This document shows positions 45,384 to 54,208 of a DNA stretch of 64,000 nt, in pieces (within the stretch, counting starts at the first letter, position 1; each line of letters starts with the position of its first letter). Position numbers and translations under genes: made by a program. The stretch comes from Pseudonocardia oceani (GTDB lineage: Bacteria; Actinomycetota; Actinomycetes; Mycobacteriales; Pseudonocardiaceae), in NCBI RefSeq assembly GCF_019263585.2, contig NZ_JADQDF010000001.1:2418001-2482000 (forward strand). The letters run 5' to 3'. The notes under the pieces are model-generated. The model was given only the letters and a program-made list of their open reading frames with translations. It was not told the DNA's origin and ran no database searches.

Positions 45384-45433
45384 CGGCAGGCGCTGCTGCA
45401 ACAGGGCCGACCACATGCCACTGCCCAGAAGCG

Positions 45434-45476
45434 GTGGGCCCCCGGGGGATCGAACCCCGAACCCGCGGATTAAAAG
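45434..45476 (-). other. 3' half of tRNA-Lys(UUU): attachment-site scar
   Basis: On the minus strand: anticodon loop CTTTTAA (anticodon TTT), 3' anticodon stem, T-stem CGGGG/CCCCG around TTCGATC, acceptor 3' strand GGGGCCC, then A-CC. The sequence 5' of the anticodon loop bears no D-arm or acceptor 5' strand, so the tRNA is incomplete. A tRNA 3' half next to an integrase fragment is an att core. Confidence 0.7.
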
Positions 45477-46037
45477 ATCGAGGCCAACGACATCCGCGGC
45501 TGTTCCACACCCGCTGAGCATGCGCAGGCGCTGGCCTCTCTGGCTGGGCTGTCCGTCAATAATGGGACTTCATTGACAGACGCCATGACATTCGGTCCAC
45601 AGTGGATGCAGGGCCAGTCGTCGTCACGATGGCAGGAGCATCGCCTCTCCCAGCGCCGAACCGGCTCCAGATCGGGTCGTAGCTCACGACCGCGCCGACC
45701 GGCACCGCCACGATCCGGGCGCCGAGTGCCTCGTCGAGTTATGGCTCGCCTGGGCGACCAGGAAGTGCCGGGGTGCGCTCGCGGTGACGACGCCGCGTGT
45801 CCGCCTCCCCTCGGCTAAGGGGATCCCGCACCTCGGTGCGCGTCGCACACCTCGTCCACGGCGTCCTGCAGCAGGTTCGGGCCGTAGGTACTGGCGTCGC
45901 CCAGCGCGCGTTGCCGCCGCCGGTCACCTCGTCGAGGTCGTCGCAGTCGTAGTCCGGTGGATTGGGCCGTGTTGACTGCATGGGATTGGGGGTTGACCGG
46001 GTTTGGGCTGGCCGTGGAGATCGGTGACCGGAACCGG
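45477..46037. other. Gene-free stretch right of the att scar
   Basis: 560 bp with short open frames only. A minus-strand run around 45850-45950 (DYDCDDLDEVTGGGNARW in one frame, YGPNLLQDAVDEVCDAH in the next) looks like a frameshifted remnant of unknown origin. No promoter or RNA identified. Confidence 0.35.
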
Positions 46038-47030
46038 TTAGAACAGGTGGTTCTTGCCGCCGAAGACCTCGCTGACCGAGTCGTCGGTGAAGATTCGGCG
46101 GATGGAGTCGGCGAGCAGCGGGGCGCAGGACACGACGTCGATCGTGGGCGGGGCACCCGGGCGGAGCGGGATGGTGTCGGTGACGACGATCCGCTCGAAC
46201 GGCGACGCCGCGAGGTTCTCGTAGGCCCGCCCGCTGAACACCGCATGCGTCGCCGCGGCGAACACCCGCCGCGCACCCGCCCGCGCGACCGCCTCGCCCG
46301 CGGCGCGCAGCGTGCCCGCGGTGTCGATGATGTCATCGACGATGATCGCGGTCTTCCCCCGGACGTCCCCGATCACCTGGTTGATCTCGGCGACCTGCTG
46401 CGCGGGACGCTCCTTGTCCAGGATGGCCAGACCGGCACCCATCCGGGTCGCGAACTGCTTGTTCAACTTCACCCGACCAGCGTCCGGCGCCACGACCACC
46501 AGATCGTCGTCCAACCCCGCGAAGTGGTCCGCCAACATCATCAGCGCCGTCATGTGGTCGACCGGGATCCCGAAAAACCCCTGCAGCTGACCTGCGTGCA
46601 GGTCCATGGTCAGCACCCGGTCCACGCCGACCGCCTCGAGCGTGCGCGCGACCATCCGCGCCGAAATAGGCTCCCGCGGGGCGGACTTCTTGTCCTGCCG
46701 CGAATAGCCGTACCAGGGAGTCACCGCGATCACCCGGTGGGCGCTGGCACCGACCGCCGCGTCGACCATGACCAGCAGCTCCAGCAGCGCGTCGTTGGCG
46801 TTGACCCCGGCGGCCGGGTTGGCGCACATGGGCTGGACGAGGAACACGTCCGCACCGCGGATCGACTCCTCGTACCGGCAATACACCTCGTCGTTGGAGA
46901 AGGTCTTGAGCGTGATCGGGCCGAGATCGACACCGAGCTGGCGGGCGATCCCCTCGGCCAGGACGGGATTCGCCCGACCGGAGAACAGCATCAGCCGCTT
47001 GTCGTAGCCCCGCTGTAGCGACGCCGTCAT
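46038..47030 (-). CDS. prs: Ribose-phosphate pyrophosphokinase, copy A
   Basis: 330 aa from ATG 47030 with AAAGGTGG upstream. Two PRTase-like domains: ATP-binding TPWYGYSRQDKK (about 100), MDLHAGQLQGFF, and the PRPP loop VDDIIDTAGTL (about 220). Makes PRPP from ribose-5-phosphate and ATP. Protein sequence equals copy B. Ends TAA here, TAG in copy B. 41 bp after rbsK, so RbsK then Prs would turn ribose into PRPP. Probably not the housekeeping prs. Confidence 0.92.
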   Translation of the reverse strand: MTASLQRGYDKRLMLFSGRANPVLAEGIARQLGVDLGPITLKTFSNDEVYCRYEESIRGADVFLVQPMCANPAAGVNANDALLELLVMVDAAVGASAHRVIAVTPWYGYSRQDKKSAPREPISARMVARTLEAVGVDRVLTMDLHAGQLQGFFGIPVDHMTALMMLADHFAGLDDDLVVVAPDAGRVKLNKQFATRMGAGLAILDKERPAQQVAEINQVIGDVRGKTAIIVDDIIDTAGTLRAAGEAVARAGARRVFAAATHAVFSGRAYENLAASPFERIVVTDTIPLRPGAPPTIDVVSCAPLLADSIRRIFTDDSVSEVFGGKNHLF

Positions 47031-48071
47031 GGGTCCACCTTTCGTGGAGGTAGTGGAAGAACCGCGGTGGATCAGCCCGTGGGCGCGCCCTGGGCGATCG
47101 CGTCGTCGATCGCCCAGGCGCGCGGCATCCCGGCCCGTGCCCCGACCGTGCCGACCGAGAGCGAGGCCGCCGCCACGCCGCGCGCGCCGGCCTCGAACAC
47201 GGTGGCGCCGGCGGCCAGTGCCACCGCGAGCACCCCGTTGAAGGTGTCACCCGCGCCCGTGGTGTCCCGGACGTCCGCGGGCGGAGCGGGCAGGGACGTC
47301 GCCTGCTGCTCGGGGTCGATGACCAGCACACCGTCGCCGCCGAGGGTCACCACGACAGGCGCGCCCGTCCGTGCGGCCACCGCGGCCGCCATCTCCGGCA
47401 CGGTCGTCCTCTCCGGATCGATCGCACCGGTCTCGAGCAGCGCGTACAGGTCGCGCAGCTCGGACCGGTTGGGGGTGACGACCGGGCCGAGCCCGAGCAG
47501 GTCCACCAGCCCGGGGGCCACCGGGGCCGGGTTGAGCACGCACGCCAGCCCGTGCGCCACCGCGGTCTCCACCGCTGCGGCCACCGCGTCCGCCGGAATC
47601 TCGGTGCTGACCAGCACACAGCCCGCCCAGTCCGCCGAGCGCGCCACGGCCTTGCGCACCGCCGCCGGGTCCACGGCGGCGTTCGCCCCGGCCCCCACGG
47701 CGATCTGGTTCTCCCCCTGCACGTCGACGACGATCAGGGCGGCGCCGGTGGCGACGCCCTCGAGCACCGCCACGTCGGTGACGTCGATCCCCTCCGCGCG
47801 CAGCTCCGCCAGGGCACCGACCCCGACGTCATCCGCACCCACCGCGCCGCAGTAGCGAACCTCGGCGCCGGCCCGAGCCGCGGCGACCGCCGCGTTCGCG
47901 CCCTTCCCGCCTCCATACCGCTCGACGCCGGGACCGACCACGGTCTCCCCCGGCCCCGGCAGCCGGTCGGTCTGCACCACCAGGTCGACGTTGACCGCAC
48001 CGACCACCACCACCCGCGGCGTCATACGACCACCAACGGCGAACACACGAATTCCCGCACCTGGACGGTGG
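46041..48071. repeat. 2.03-kb direct repeat, copy A (prs-rbsK)
   Basis: Matches 61846-63876 at a constant offset of 15,805 with no indel. Differences seen: one base at the prs 3' end and four near the rbsK start. Every reading frame compared inside gives the same translation, so internal identity is near complete. The match ends at GGACGGTGG, inside the lacI remnant. Confidence 0.9.
47072..48025 (-). CDS. rbsK: Ribokinase (PfkB family), copy A
   Basis: 317 aa from ATG 48025, which overlaps the lacI stop as ATGA; the in-frame codons up to 48046 belong to lacI sequence. GGKGANAAVAAARAGA is the PfkB N-terminal signature; DTTGAGDTFNGVLAVAL (about 245-260) has the catalytic Asp and anion hole. 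Phosphorylates D-ribose. Coupled to prs downstream and lacI upstream. Confidence 0.9.
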   Translation of the reverse strand: MTPRVVVVGAVNVDLVVQTDRLPGPGETVVGPGVERYGGGKGANAAVAAARAGAEVRYCGAVGADDVGVGALAELRAEGIDVTDVAVLEGVATGAALIVVDVQGENQIAVGAGANAAVDPAAVRKAVARSADWAGCVLVSTEIPADAVAAAVETAVAHGLACVLNPAPVAPGLVDLLGLGPVVTPNRSELRDLYALLETGAIDPERTTVPEMAAAVAARTGAPVVVTLGGDGVLVIDPEQQATSLPAPPADVRDTTGAGDTFNGVLAVALAAGATVFEAGARGVAAASLSVGTVGARAGMPRAWAIDDAIAQGAPTG

Positions 48072-48173
48072 CCGGGAGCTCGCCGATCGCGCCGGACTCG
48101 TCGTCCTCCAGCAGATCGAACTGTCCCGTCCCGGGTTTGATGGAGAGCATCAAGCCTGGAGGATGATCGACCG

Positions 48174-48494
48174 ATGGCCGCCCCGAGGAAGTACCCCGAC
48201 GAGCTGCGGGAACGAGCGATCCGGCTCGTGCTCGACGCGAAGGCCGCCCCGGACGGCGGCGGCGGGAACGTCTACAAGCGCATCGGCGAGCAGCTGGGGA
48301 TTAACCCGGAGACGTTGCGCGGCTGGGTGAAGCAGGTCGAGATCGACAACGGCAGCAGGCCGGGCACGACCACCGACGACGCGACGCGGCTGGCGGAGCT
48401 GGAACGTGAGGTTCGGGAGCTGCGGCGGGCGAACGCCATTCTGAAGTCGGCCTCGGCTTTCTTCGCGGCGGAGCTCGACCGCCCCAACAGGTAG
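48174..48494 (+). CDS. IS3-family transposase OrfA (HTH protein)
   Basis: 106 aa. Helix-turn-helix APRKYPDELRERAIRLVL...LGINPETLRGWVKQ, then a leucine-zipper-like helix LAELEREVRELRRANAILKSA. It binds the IS ends and multimerises with OrfB. OrfB follows in the -1 frame, the usual IS3 arrangement for a frameshifted OrfAB transposase. Confidence 0.93.
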   Translation: MAAPRKYPDELRERAIRLVLDAKAAPDGGGGNVYKRIGEQLGINPETLRGWVKQVEIDNGSRPGTTTDDATRLAELEREVRELRRANAILKSASAFFAAELDRPNR

Positions 48495-49420
48495 TCCTCG
48501 ACTACATCGAGGCGAACAAGACCGAGTTCGGGGTCGAGCCGATCTGCGCGGTATTGAAGGACGCAGGCGTGAAGATTGCCCCGAGTACTTTCCATGCGTC
48601 GAAGAAGCGGCCGCCGTCGGAGCGCTCGCTTACCGATGCCGAGAATTTGAACGAGATCGAGCGAGTGCACCGCGACAACTTCAGCGTCTACGGCAGCCGG
48701 AAGGTGTGGGCTCAGCTGCGCCGCCAAGGAGGGGTCAACGGTCGCCAAGTGGCACGCTGCACCGTCGAGCGGCTGATGCGCCGCAACGGCCTGCGCGGGG
48801 TGTCCCGCCTGCGGGTGCCGCGCACCACGGTGCGAGCCAAGGGACAGGACCTGCGGCCGGACCTGGTCGACCGGGACTTCACCGCGCCCGCACCGAACCG
48901 GCTGTGGGTCGCCGACATCACCTACATCCGCACGTTCTCCGGCTGGGTATACGCCGCCTTCGTCATGGACGTGTTCTCGCGCCGCATCGTGGGATGGCAG
49001 CTGTCGCGCAATCTATACACCAAACTCGCCCTGGACGCCTTGAACATGGGGATCTGGACCCGGCAGCGCGCGGGTGCAGATCTCTCCGAATTGATACATC
49101 ATTCGGACCGTGGCGTGCAATATGTCGCCGTGCGCTACGGCGAGCGACTCGCGGAAGTCGAAGCAGTGGCATCGGTGGGGTCGGTCGGCGATTCCTACGA
49201 TAATGCGATGGCGGAGGCGTTCAACTCGCTGTTCAAGGCCGAGCTCGTGCGGAATCGGGGCCCGTGGCGCGGGATCGACGACCTCGAGCTGGCGGTCGCG
49301 GAGTACATCGACTGGTACAACCATCGCCGTCTCCACGGCGAGCTCGGCCTGATCCCACCCGCCGAGCACGAGGCGCTACACGCCGACACGAGCACCGCCC
49401 GGCAGCCCGCCGGAGCGTGA
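48479..49420 (+). CDS. IS3-family transposase OrfB (DDE integrase)
   Basis: Open in the -1 frame relative to OrfA from 48479, so made mainly as an OrfAB fusion; a TTG at 48554 could start a separate product. HTH_21 domain SVYGSRKVWAQLRR, then the rve core: VADITYIRTFSGW (D), HSDRGVQY (D), SYDNAMAEAFNSLFKAEL (E). The C-terminal WYNHRRLHGELG is also intact. Catalytic DDE triad complete, so the IS may be active. Confidence 0.93.
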   Translation, partial: PPQQVVLDYIEANKTEFGVEPICAVLKDAGVKIAPSTFHASKKRPPSERSLTDAENLNEIERVHRDNFSVYGSRKVWAQLRRQGGVNGRQVARCTVERLMRRNGLRGVSRLRVPRTTVRAKGQDLRPDLVDRDFTAPAPNRLWVADITYIRTFSGWVYAAFVMDVFSRRIVGWQLSRNLYTKLALDALNMGIWTRQRAGADLSELIHHSDRGVQYVAVRYGERLAEVEAVASVGSVGDSYDNAMAEAFNSLFKAELVRNRGPWRGIDDLELAVAEYIDWYNHRRLHGELGLIPPAEHEALHADTSTARQPAGA

Positions 49421-49733
49421 GAACCGAGCCTCCATCAAACCCGGGACTTGACAAACAGAGCCGACGCCGCCCGGAAGCCCATGTCGTGCGCGGGCTGACG
49501 CACGGTGGTCAACCGCGGCGTGAGCAAGGCGGAGACCGGGAGGTCGTCGAAGCCGACGACGCTCACGTCCTCCGGCACCCGGAGCCCCACCTCGCGGCAG
49601 TGCTCCATCGCCCCGATCGCCATCAAGTCGTTCATGAAGATCACGGAGACCCGAGCGTGCTCGGCCACGTCCTTCATGGTGGGCCGCCTGCGCCTGCGGG
49701 CGGACTGTGTCACGTCACGTCCTCTTCGGGCTC

Positions 49734-50516
49734 TCACTGACCTCGGGGACCGCCTGCGGCCCAGGACAGAATCGACGTCCACAGAGCCGCATAGTGCTCC
49801 CACTCCACGAACTCCGGCGGAGCCCAGTGCGGGGCGAGGTCCGAGGTGAAGGCCACCGAGCGACCCCGGCCGTACTCCCCCACCACCAGCAACGGGTCGT
49901 CACCGGTCCGCGCGACGACGGTGGCGCCCTCCTTCGGGAAGGTCCGGTTGTAGCCCAGCAGCATCGGCCACTCGGCCGGCGTGCCGCCCAGCACCGGGTG
50001 GGCCGGGTCGCACACGTCCACCTTCAGCCCGTCGGAAATCTCCACCCGGTCGTCAGTGGGCATCAGGTCCACCGGCAAAGCCTCCGCCAGCGGGCTCATC
50101 CCATAGCGCGCCTTACCGTCGATCCCGGTGAACGACAGATACCCCCCGATCATCACCAGCCCACCGCCACGGCCGACGTAGTCCGCCACCAGGCCTAGCT
50201 TGTTCGGGGACTTCTCCGAGCGCAGGAACGTCTCGTCAGGCAACAGGAACGAATTGGACCCGACGTCGGAGATGACGACGACGTCGAACGCGTCGAGCGC
50301 CTCCGCCGTCTTGGGGAACAGCGCACTGATCTCGTGACCACGCACGTAGGTCAGCTCATGACCCGCCGCCCGCACGCAGTCCAGGAAGACGCCGGCACCC
50401 TCCTCGTACTCGGTGGAGTGGAACTGGTCGAAACCCTTCATGTGGATCGTGTGCTTGATCCAGGACTCACCCGCGACCAGGACGCGCAGCGGGGGGGAAC
50501 TCAGGGCATCGGGCAC
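49734..50516 (-). CDS. ThuA-like glutamine amidotransferase-fold protein, copy A
   Basis: 260 aa from GTG 50516 (GAGGAGGGCAC upstream). Class I GATase-like fold: RVLVAGESWIKHTIHMKGFDQF, DVVVISDVGSNSF, DYVGRGGGLVMIGGYLSF and GEYGRGRSVAFTSDLAPHW. No nucleophilic Cys in the elbow position, as in ThuA/DUF1355-type proteins of sugar operons. It leads the thuA-lacI-rbsK-prs unit; the stop lies 20 bp before the lacI GTG. The last codons recur at the right edge. Reaction unknown; sugar or nucleoside handling is likely. Confidence 0.75.
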   Translation of the reverse strand: MPDALSSPPLRVLVAGESWIKHTIHMKGFDQFHSTEYEEGAGVFLDCVRAAGHELTYVRGHEISALFPKTAEALDAFDVVVISDVGSNSFLLPDETFLRSEKSPNKLGLVADYVGRGGGLVMIGGYLSFTGIDGKARYGMSPLAEALPVDLMPTDDRVEISDGLKVDVCDPAHPVLGGTPAEWPMLLGYNRTFPKEGATVVARTGDDPLLVVGEYGRGRSVAFTSDLAPHWAPPEFVEWEHYAALWTSILSWAAGGPRGQ

Positions 50517-50531
50517 GTGCCCTCCTCTCAT

Positions 50532-50545
50532 GATAAACGTTTCTG
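50532..50545. promoter_or_regulatory. LacI-type operator candidate before thuA-like gene
   Basis: GATAAACGTTTCTGC holds a central AAACGTTT palindrome, 16 bp before the thuA-like start. LacI/PurR-family proteins recognise such CG-centred palindromes. A second AACGTTTCC site lies at 50623-50633 and a third near 61776. Confidence 0.45.
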
Positions 50546-50622
50546 CTAACGGCGTACGTGCCGCTCATTGCGCGGCCTACCAGGCCGAAAGTAGCCAGGT
50601 CCACGCGACATGACAAGAGGTA

Positions 50623-50633
50623 GGAACGTTTCC
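50623..50633. promoter_or_regulatory. Second LacI-type operator candidate
   Basis: GGAACGTTTCC, near-palindromic around AACGTT, about 90 bp upstream of the first site. Paired sites suit a tetramer or DNA looping. Binding is inference. Confidence 0.35.
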
Positions 50634-50645
50634 ATCCGGTAGGCC

Positions 50646-51003
50646 GAGGTCGAGCGGCTGAACGATGCGCCTGTGGTGCGCGGCCCGGGGGCTCACGGAC
50701 CGGACGGCCCGTCGGGGAACTCGCTGGGTGGCCGACTCCTACCGCAACCGCTACCGGATGGTGCGTGGGTATGCCGAGCACACGGGCCGGTAACCCCTCG
50801 ACACCTCCGAAGGCCCAGACGCGCAGCTCCAGCGGCCTGCCGGGTGCTTCGTCACCGCTGGTGATCGCGCGTACCGATCAATTGGCCGTTGACAAGCCGT
50901 GGAGCGGAAGCCAGACTCAGGCAGGATGTTGGACGTTTGTTCAAAGTAGTCAGGAAGATTGGCCGACACAGGGCGGCGAGATCTCCAGGAGGCTCAACCC
51001 CCT
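50646..51003. other. Region before ribBA, no clear gene
   Basis: About 360 bp. A short plus-strand frame near 50725-50790 ends WVADSYRNRYRMVRGYAEHTGR in broken frames and may be a remnant C-terminus. I looked for an FMN riboswitch upstream of ribBA and did not find its conserved elements. AGGAGG at 50988 is the ribBA ribosome site. Confidence 0.35.
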
Positions 51004-52314
51004 GTGACGGAAGCCGAGGTGGTCGCTGTGTGCAGGTCGATCCATCACGAAGGGTGGGATCCTCAGGTGGTCCGCAAAACCAGAGAGCTGGAGCTTGCTG
51101 CTCAGGCAGTGCGTTCGGCCGTCGAGGCGCTTGCGTCAGGTGGGCTGGTCGTAGTAGCCGATGACCATGAACGCGAGAACGAAGGTGATCTGGTTGCGGC
51201 GGGCGCTCTGATAACCGCGGACGCGGTCGCCTTCATGGTGCGGCACACGACCGGCATCCTGTGCGCTCCGATGCCTGCCGCCCGCGCTCGGGAGCTCGGG
51301 CTTGCGGACATGGTCCCGGAGAACAAGGACCCCCACGGCACCGCGTTCACGATCACCGTCGACCACGGCAACTGCGGAACGGGCGTGTCCGCACAGGATC
51401 GAGCCCTGACTCTGCAGGCCCTAGCCCACCCGGCGGCTGTTGCATCGGACTTCACCCGGCCCGGTCACATCTTCCCGCTGAAGGCCCGCGAGGGCGGAGT
51501 GCTTATCCGTCCCGGGCACACGGAGGCCGCTGTCGACCTCCTGCATCGAACCGACCTCCCGCCAGTCGCGGTGATCAGCGAGATCATCGACGAGCACGGT
51601 GATATGGCGCGCGGAGACACGCTCAAGCGGTTCGCCGCGGAGCACGGGCTGCCCTTCCTGACGATCGCAGACCTGATCAAGGTCCGCGACGCGGAGCGTG
51701 CCGAGGTGCGACGAGTCGCAACGGCGGCGCTGCCCACGGTGTTCGGCGACTTTCAGGCCGCGGCCTACCGCACCTACGACGGCGCGGAGCACCTGGCGAT
51801 CGTAGTCGGCGACGTCGCTGCAAGCGGGGTGTCCGAAGACGGTGTCCTGGTCCGGGTACACAGCGAATGTCTCACCGGAGACATCATCGGCTCGCTGCGC
51901 TGCGACTGCGGCGCCCAGCTCGAGCACGCGCTCGCCGCGATCACCCGCGAAGGCTGTGGCGCCGTCATCTACCTGCGAGGACACGAAGGCCGCGGGATCG
52001 GACTGGCCAACAAGATCACCGCATACAGCCTCCAGGATGACGGCCTCGACACCGTCGATGCCAACGTCGTCCAGGGCCTCCCGGTCGATGCCCGCGACTA
52101 CGGGCACGCTGCCGGCATCCTGGCCGATCTCGGCATCCACAATGTTCGTCTCATCAGCAACAACCCAGCAAAGAGCGGCGCTCTTCGCGAGCATGGGCTG
52201 TTCGTGGTCGAACAAGTCACAGTCCCCTACGCGGAAAACCCACACAACGTACGGTACTTGCGAGCGAAGGAGAATCGTATGGGGCACCAGAAATTCGACA
52301 CAGTCGCGATTTAG
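51004..52314 (+). CDS. ribBA: Bifunctional DHBP synthase / GTP cyclohydrolase II
   Basis: 436 aa from GTG 51004, chosen for AGGAGG 11 bases upstream. RibB domain about 35-235 with ADDHERENEGDLV (metal/acidic loop), GTGVSAQDRALT and RPGHTEAAVDLL. RibA domain about 240-436 with zinc Cys set CLTGDIIGSLRCDCG, RGHEGRGIG and LISNNPAKSGAL. Supplies both riboflavin precursors, from ribulose-5-phosphate and GTP. Standing alone among flavin-dependent oxidoreductases, it looks like an accessory copy boosting FMN/FAD supply. A 35-residue leader before the RibB core is longer than usual. Confidence 0.92.
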   Translation: MTEAEVVAVCRSIHHEGWDPQVVRKTRELELAAQAVRSAVEALASGGLVVVADDHERENEGDLVAAGALITADAVAFMVRHTTGILCAPMPAARARELGLADMVPENKDPHGTAFTITVDHGNCGTGVSAQDRALTLQALAHPAAVASDFTRPGHIFPLKAREGGVLIRPGHTEAAVDLLHRTDLPPVAVISEIIDEHGDMARGDTLKRFAAEHGLPFLTIADLIKVRDAERAEVRRVATAALPTVFGDFQAAAYRTYDGAEHLAIVVGDVAASGVSEDGVLVRVHSECLTGDIIGSLRCDCGAQLEHALAAITREGCGAVIYLRGHEGRGIGLANKITAYSLQDDGLDTVDANVVQGLPVDARDYGHAAGILADLGIHNVRLISNNPAKSGALREHGLFVVEQVTVPYAENPHNVRYLRAKENRMGHQKFDTVAI

Positions 52315-52430
52315 GGAATGATTGTGATCGCCCTACGTGCGGTGCAGGCATATCGCGCATCGCTCGGCGATGTCCGGAGCAAGAAGGTAGGAGAAGGCAT
52401 GGCACAGTCGCCGAGCGAGGGAAGCCAAAG

Positions 52431-52670
52431 GTGCTGCTCGTCGGTGAGTCCTGGACCAAGCACACGATCCATCTGCAAGAGTTTGACCAGATTCACACCC
52501 CGAGTACGAGGAAGGCGCCTCGGACGTCCTTGACGCATTCGCCGCCAGCGGCTTCGATGTCACCTACATTCACGCACACGAAATCTGAAGTCGCTTCCCG
52601 CGCCAAGCCAGCGCTGGACGAGTAGGCGGCTGTCATCATCAGTGACATCAGTTCCAATAGCACGCAACGC
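52431..52670 (+). pseudogene. ThuA-like gene remnant
   Basis: KVLLVGESWTKHTIHLQEFDQIHT matches the start of the thuA-like protein at 50516, then shifts frame to PEYEEGASDVLDAFAASG-FDVTYIHAHEI, and again to ALDE-stop-AAVIISDISSNS. At least two frameshifts and one internal stop. A diverged paralogue, not a recent copy, on the opposite strand to the intact one. Confidence 0.65.
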
Positions 52671-52764
52671 GGTACGAGAAGCCGGGGCCGTGGCGGTGTA
52701 CGCCGGGCGCGACTCACGGGATCTCCTTCGGCGACGCCGAGATCAAATTCAAGTCGGTTGTTCA

Positions 52765-52923
52765 GACGGGATGATGGCCGCCGACGCGATTGGGCTGCGC
52801 AGTGCGGTGAGTGGTCTGGTGCAGCATTTGTCGTGTGCAGAGCTTCTTGCTCGGTCGATCGCTCAGATCGAGGTGGGTAGCTCGGTCAGCGCGGTGTTCG
52901 ACGGTTCCAACCACATCTTCTGA
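52765..52923 (+). pseudogene. prs: 3' end of a diverged prs paralogue
   Basis: The frame ending at 52923 reads LSCAELLARSIAQIEVGSSVSAVFDGSNHIF. It parallels the Prs C-terminus (VSCAPLLADSIRR..., SVSEVFGGKNHLF) at about two thirds of positions. The rest of the gene is absent. One of four prs 3' ends in this 18-kb stretch. Confidence 0.6.
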
Positions 52924-52964
52924 CCGGTCTGATGGCCGACTTCCTGCGGTTCAAGGAGACGTTC

Positions 52965-53957
52965 ATGTTGCTCGATCCCTTCAAGGTTCGGGGCCTGGAG
53001 CTGCCGAATCGGGTCATCATGGCGCCGATGTCGCAGCGCTCCGCTAACGAGACCGGGTGCGCGAGTAGTTGGCATCTGGTGCACTACGGCTCGCGCGCGG
53101 TCGGTGGTGTCGGGCTCGTGATGATCGAGGACTCGGCGGTCTCGCCCGAGGGCCGCGGCCACGGCGGCGCTCTTGGCCTCTACACCGATGAACAGGCCGC
53201 GGCGCTGGCGCCCATCGTGGAGTTCTGCCACGAGCAGGGGGCCAAGGTCGGTGTGCAGCTCGGGCACACCGGGCGGAAGGCCTTCGCCGACAGCGACGCG
53301 CTCAACCAGGTCGTAGGTGCTACCGGGGCGCCCTTCAACGCCTCGAGCCACCAGCCCCACGCGCTGACCGACGAGGAGATCTGCGACCTGGTCGCTGCGT
53401 TCGGGCAGGCCGCAGCCAGGGCGAGTCAGGTCGGCGTTGACGTGATCGAGATCCACGCCTCGAACGGGTACCTCATTCACGAGTTCCTTTCGCCGCTGAC
53501 CAACCACCGCTCAGGCCCGTACGGCGGCGGCCCCGAGGCCAACAGTCGCTTCCTGCTCGAAATCGTGGAACGGGTACGCGCAGCCTGCGGGCCGGGAATG
53601 CCGCTGTTCGTCCGGCTGGCGATCGACGACCTCGCCGACGGCGGCTGGCATGCCGACGACGCCATCCCGGTCATCCACCAGCTCAGCCGGGCCGGCTGCG
53701 ATGCCATCGACGCCGCGGCAGGCGGCGCAGTCGAGGGCGCGTCATCGTTCGAGATCCCGGTCGACTTCCGCAACCTCGCCGCACAGGTCCGCGAACGCAC
53801 GGGTATGCCGACCATCGTCGCCGGCGGCATCAGCAGCGCAGAAGCAGCCGAAGCCGCGCTTGCCGGCAGGGACTGCGACCTCGTCGCGATCGGACGGCTC
53901 CTGCTCACCAACCCCTTCTGGGTCAACTCCCTGAAGGAGCCGACACAGGCCAAATGA
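52965..53957 (+). CDS. Old yellow enzyme-family FMN oxidoreductase (YqjM type)
   Basis: 330 aa from ATG 52965 (AAGGAGAC six bases upstream; ATG 52932 has none and overlaps prs remnant context). TIM barrel: LELPNRVIMAPMSQRSA (FMN), GVQLGHTGRKA, EIHASNGYLIHEFLSPLTN-HRSGPYGG, and IVAGGIS, AIGRLLLTNP (phosphate binding). Reduces activated C=C bonds with NAD(P)H. The catalytic pair usually His-His/Asn appears as H-x-x-N in IHASNG. Monocistronic or leading to the luciferase-like gene 250 bp on. Confidence 0.87.
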   Translation: MLLDPFKVRGLELPNRVIMAPMSQRSANETGCASSWHLVHYGSRAVGGVGLVMIEDSAVSPEGRGHGGALGLYTDEQAAALAPIVEFCHEQGAKVGVQLGHTGRKAFADSDALNQVVGATGAPFNASSHQPHALTDEEICDLVAAFGQAAARASQVGVDVIEIHASNGYLIHEFLSPLTNHRSGPYGGGPEANSRFLLEIVERVRAACGPGMPLFVRLAIDDLADGGWHADDAIPVIHQLSRAGCDAIDAAAGGAVEGASSFEIPVDFRNLAAQVRERTGMPTIVAGGISSAEAAEAALAGRDCDLVAIGRLLLTNPFWVNSLKEPTQAK

Positions 53958-54208
53958 CCACACCCACGCGAGACCAACCTCGACGCCCGAGCGCACCCTG
54001 CTGTCAGGCCATTCCCGAACGAGCGCACGTCCAAGCAGTCCGTCGCTGAGTGGGCCTTACTTGGCCACACAACGCCGTACTCCGACCTCGGTTGGGTGGC
54101 GAGAAACCCAGCCTCGCCCGACGTTGTCGCAGCTGGTCTGCGGAGCGTCGGATTCGGCCTCACCCGTTCCTTCCTCTTCACACACGATTCCCGACAATGG
54201 AGTGAGTT

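Larger units (their letters stand above)
48122..49453. mobile_element. IS3-family insertion sequence, complete
   Basis: 1,332 bp. The ends are TGTC..GTCCCGGGTTTG ATGGAG in inverted orientation: 24 bp with two mismatches (CC versus AA after TGTC), 18 bp perfect. A 3-bp target duplication AAC flanks it (48119-48121 and 49454-49456). Removing the IS and one AAC rejoins the lacI reading frame, confirming the boundaries. It carries orfA and orfB, both intact. Confidence 0.9.
48022..49713 (-). pseudogene. lacI-type regulator, internally deleted and split by IS3
   Basis: From GTG 49713: TQSARRRRRPTMKDVAEHARVSV is the start of a LacI HTH, but it jumps directly to IFMNDLMAIGAMEHCREVG, which belongs near residue 220, so about 190 residues, including the recognition helix end, are gone. 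The frame runs to RAASALF, where the IS (48122-49453) sits. Beyond the IS the rest continues in frame: DLLEDDESGAIGELPATVQVREF to a TGA overlapping rbsK. The product cannot be a working repressor. Confidence 0.8.

Noticed and set aside
45434..45520. Complete tRNA gene at the att scar
   Set aside because: Sequence 5' of the anticodon loop forms neither a D-arm nor an acceptor strand pairing with GGGGCCC.
48479..48494. Canonical A6G slippery site for the IS3 frameshift
   Set aside because: OrfB is in the -1 frame, but the overlap contains no A-rich heptamer; the slip site was left unassigned.
50646..51003. FMN riboswitch before ribBA
   Set aside because: The conserved junction elements and paired helices of the RFN element could not be found in the upstream sequence.
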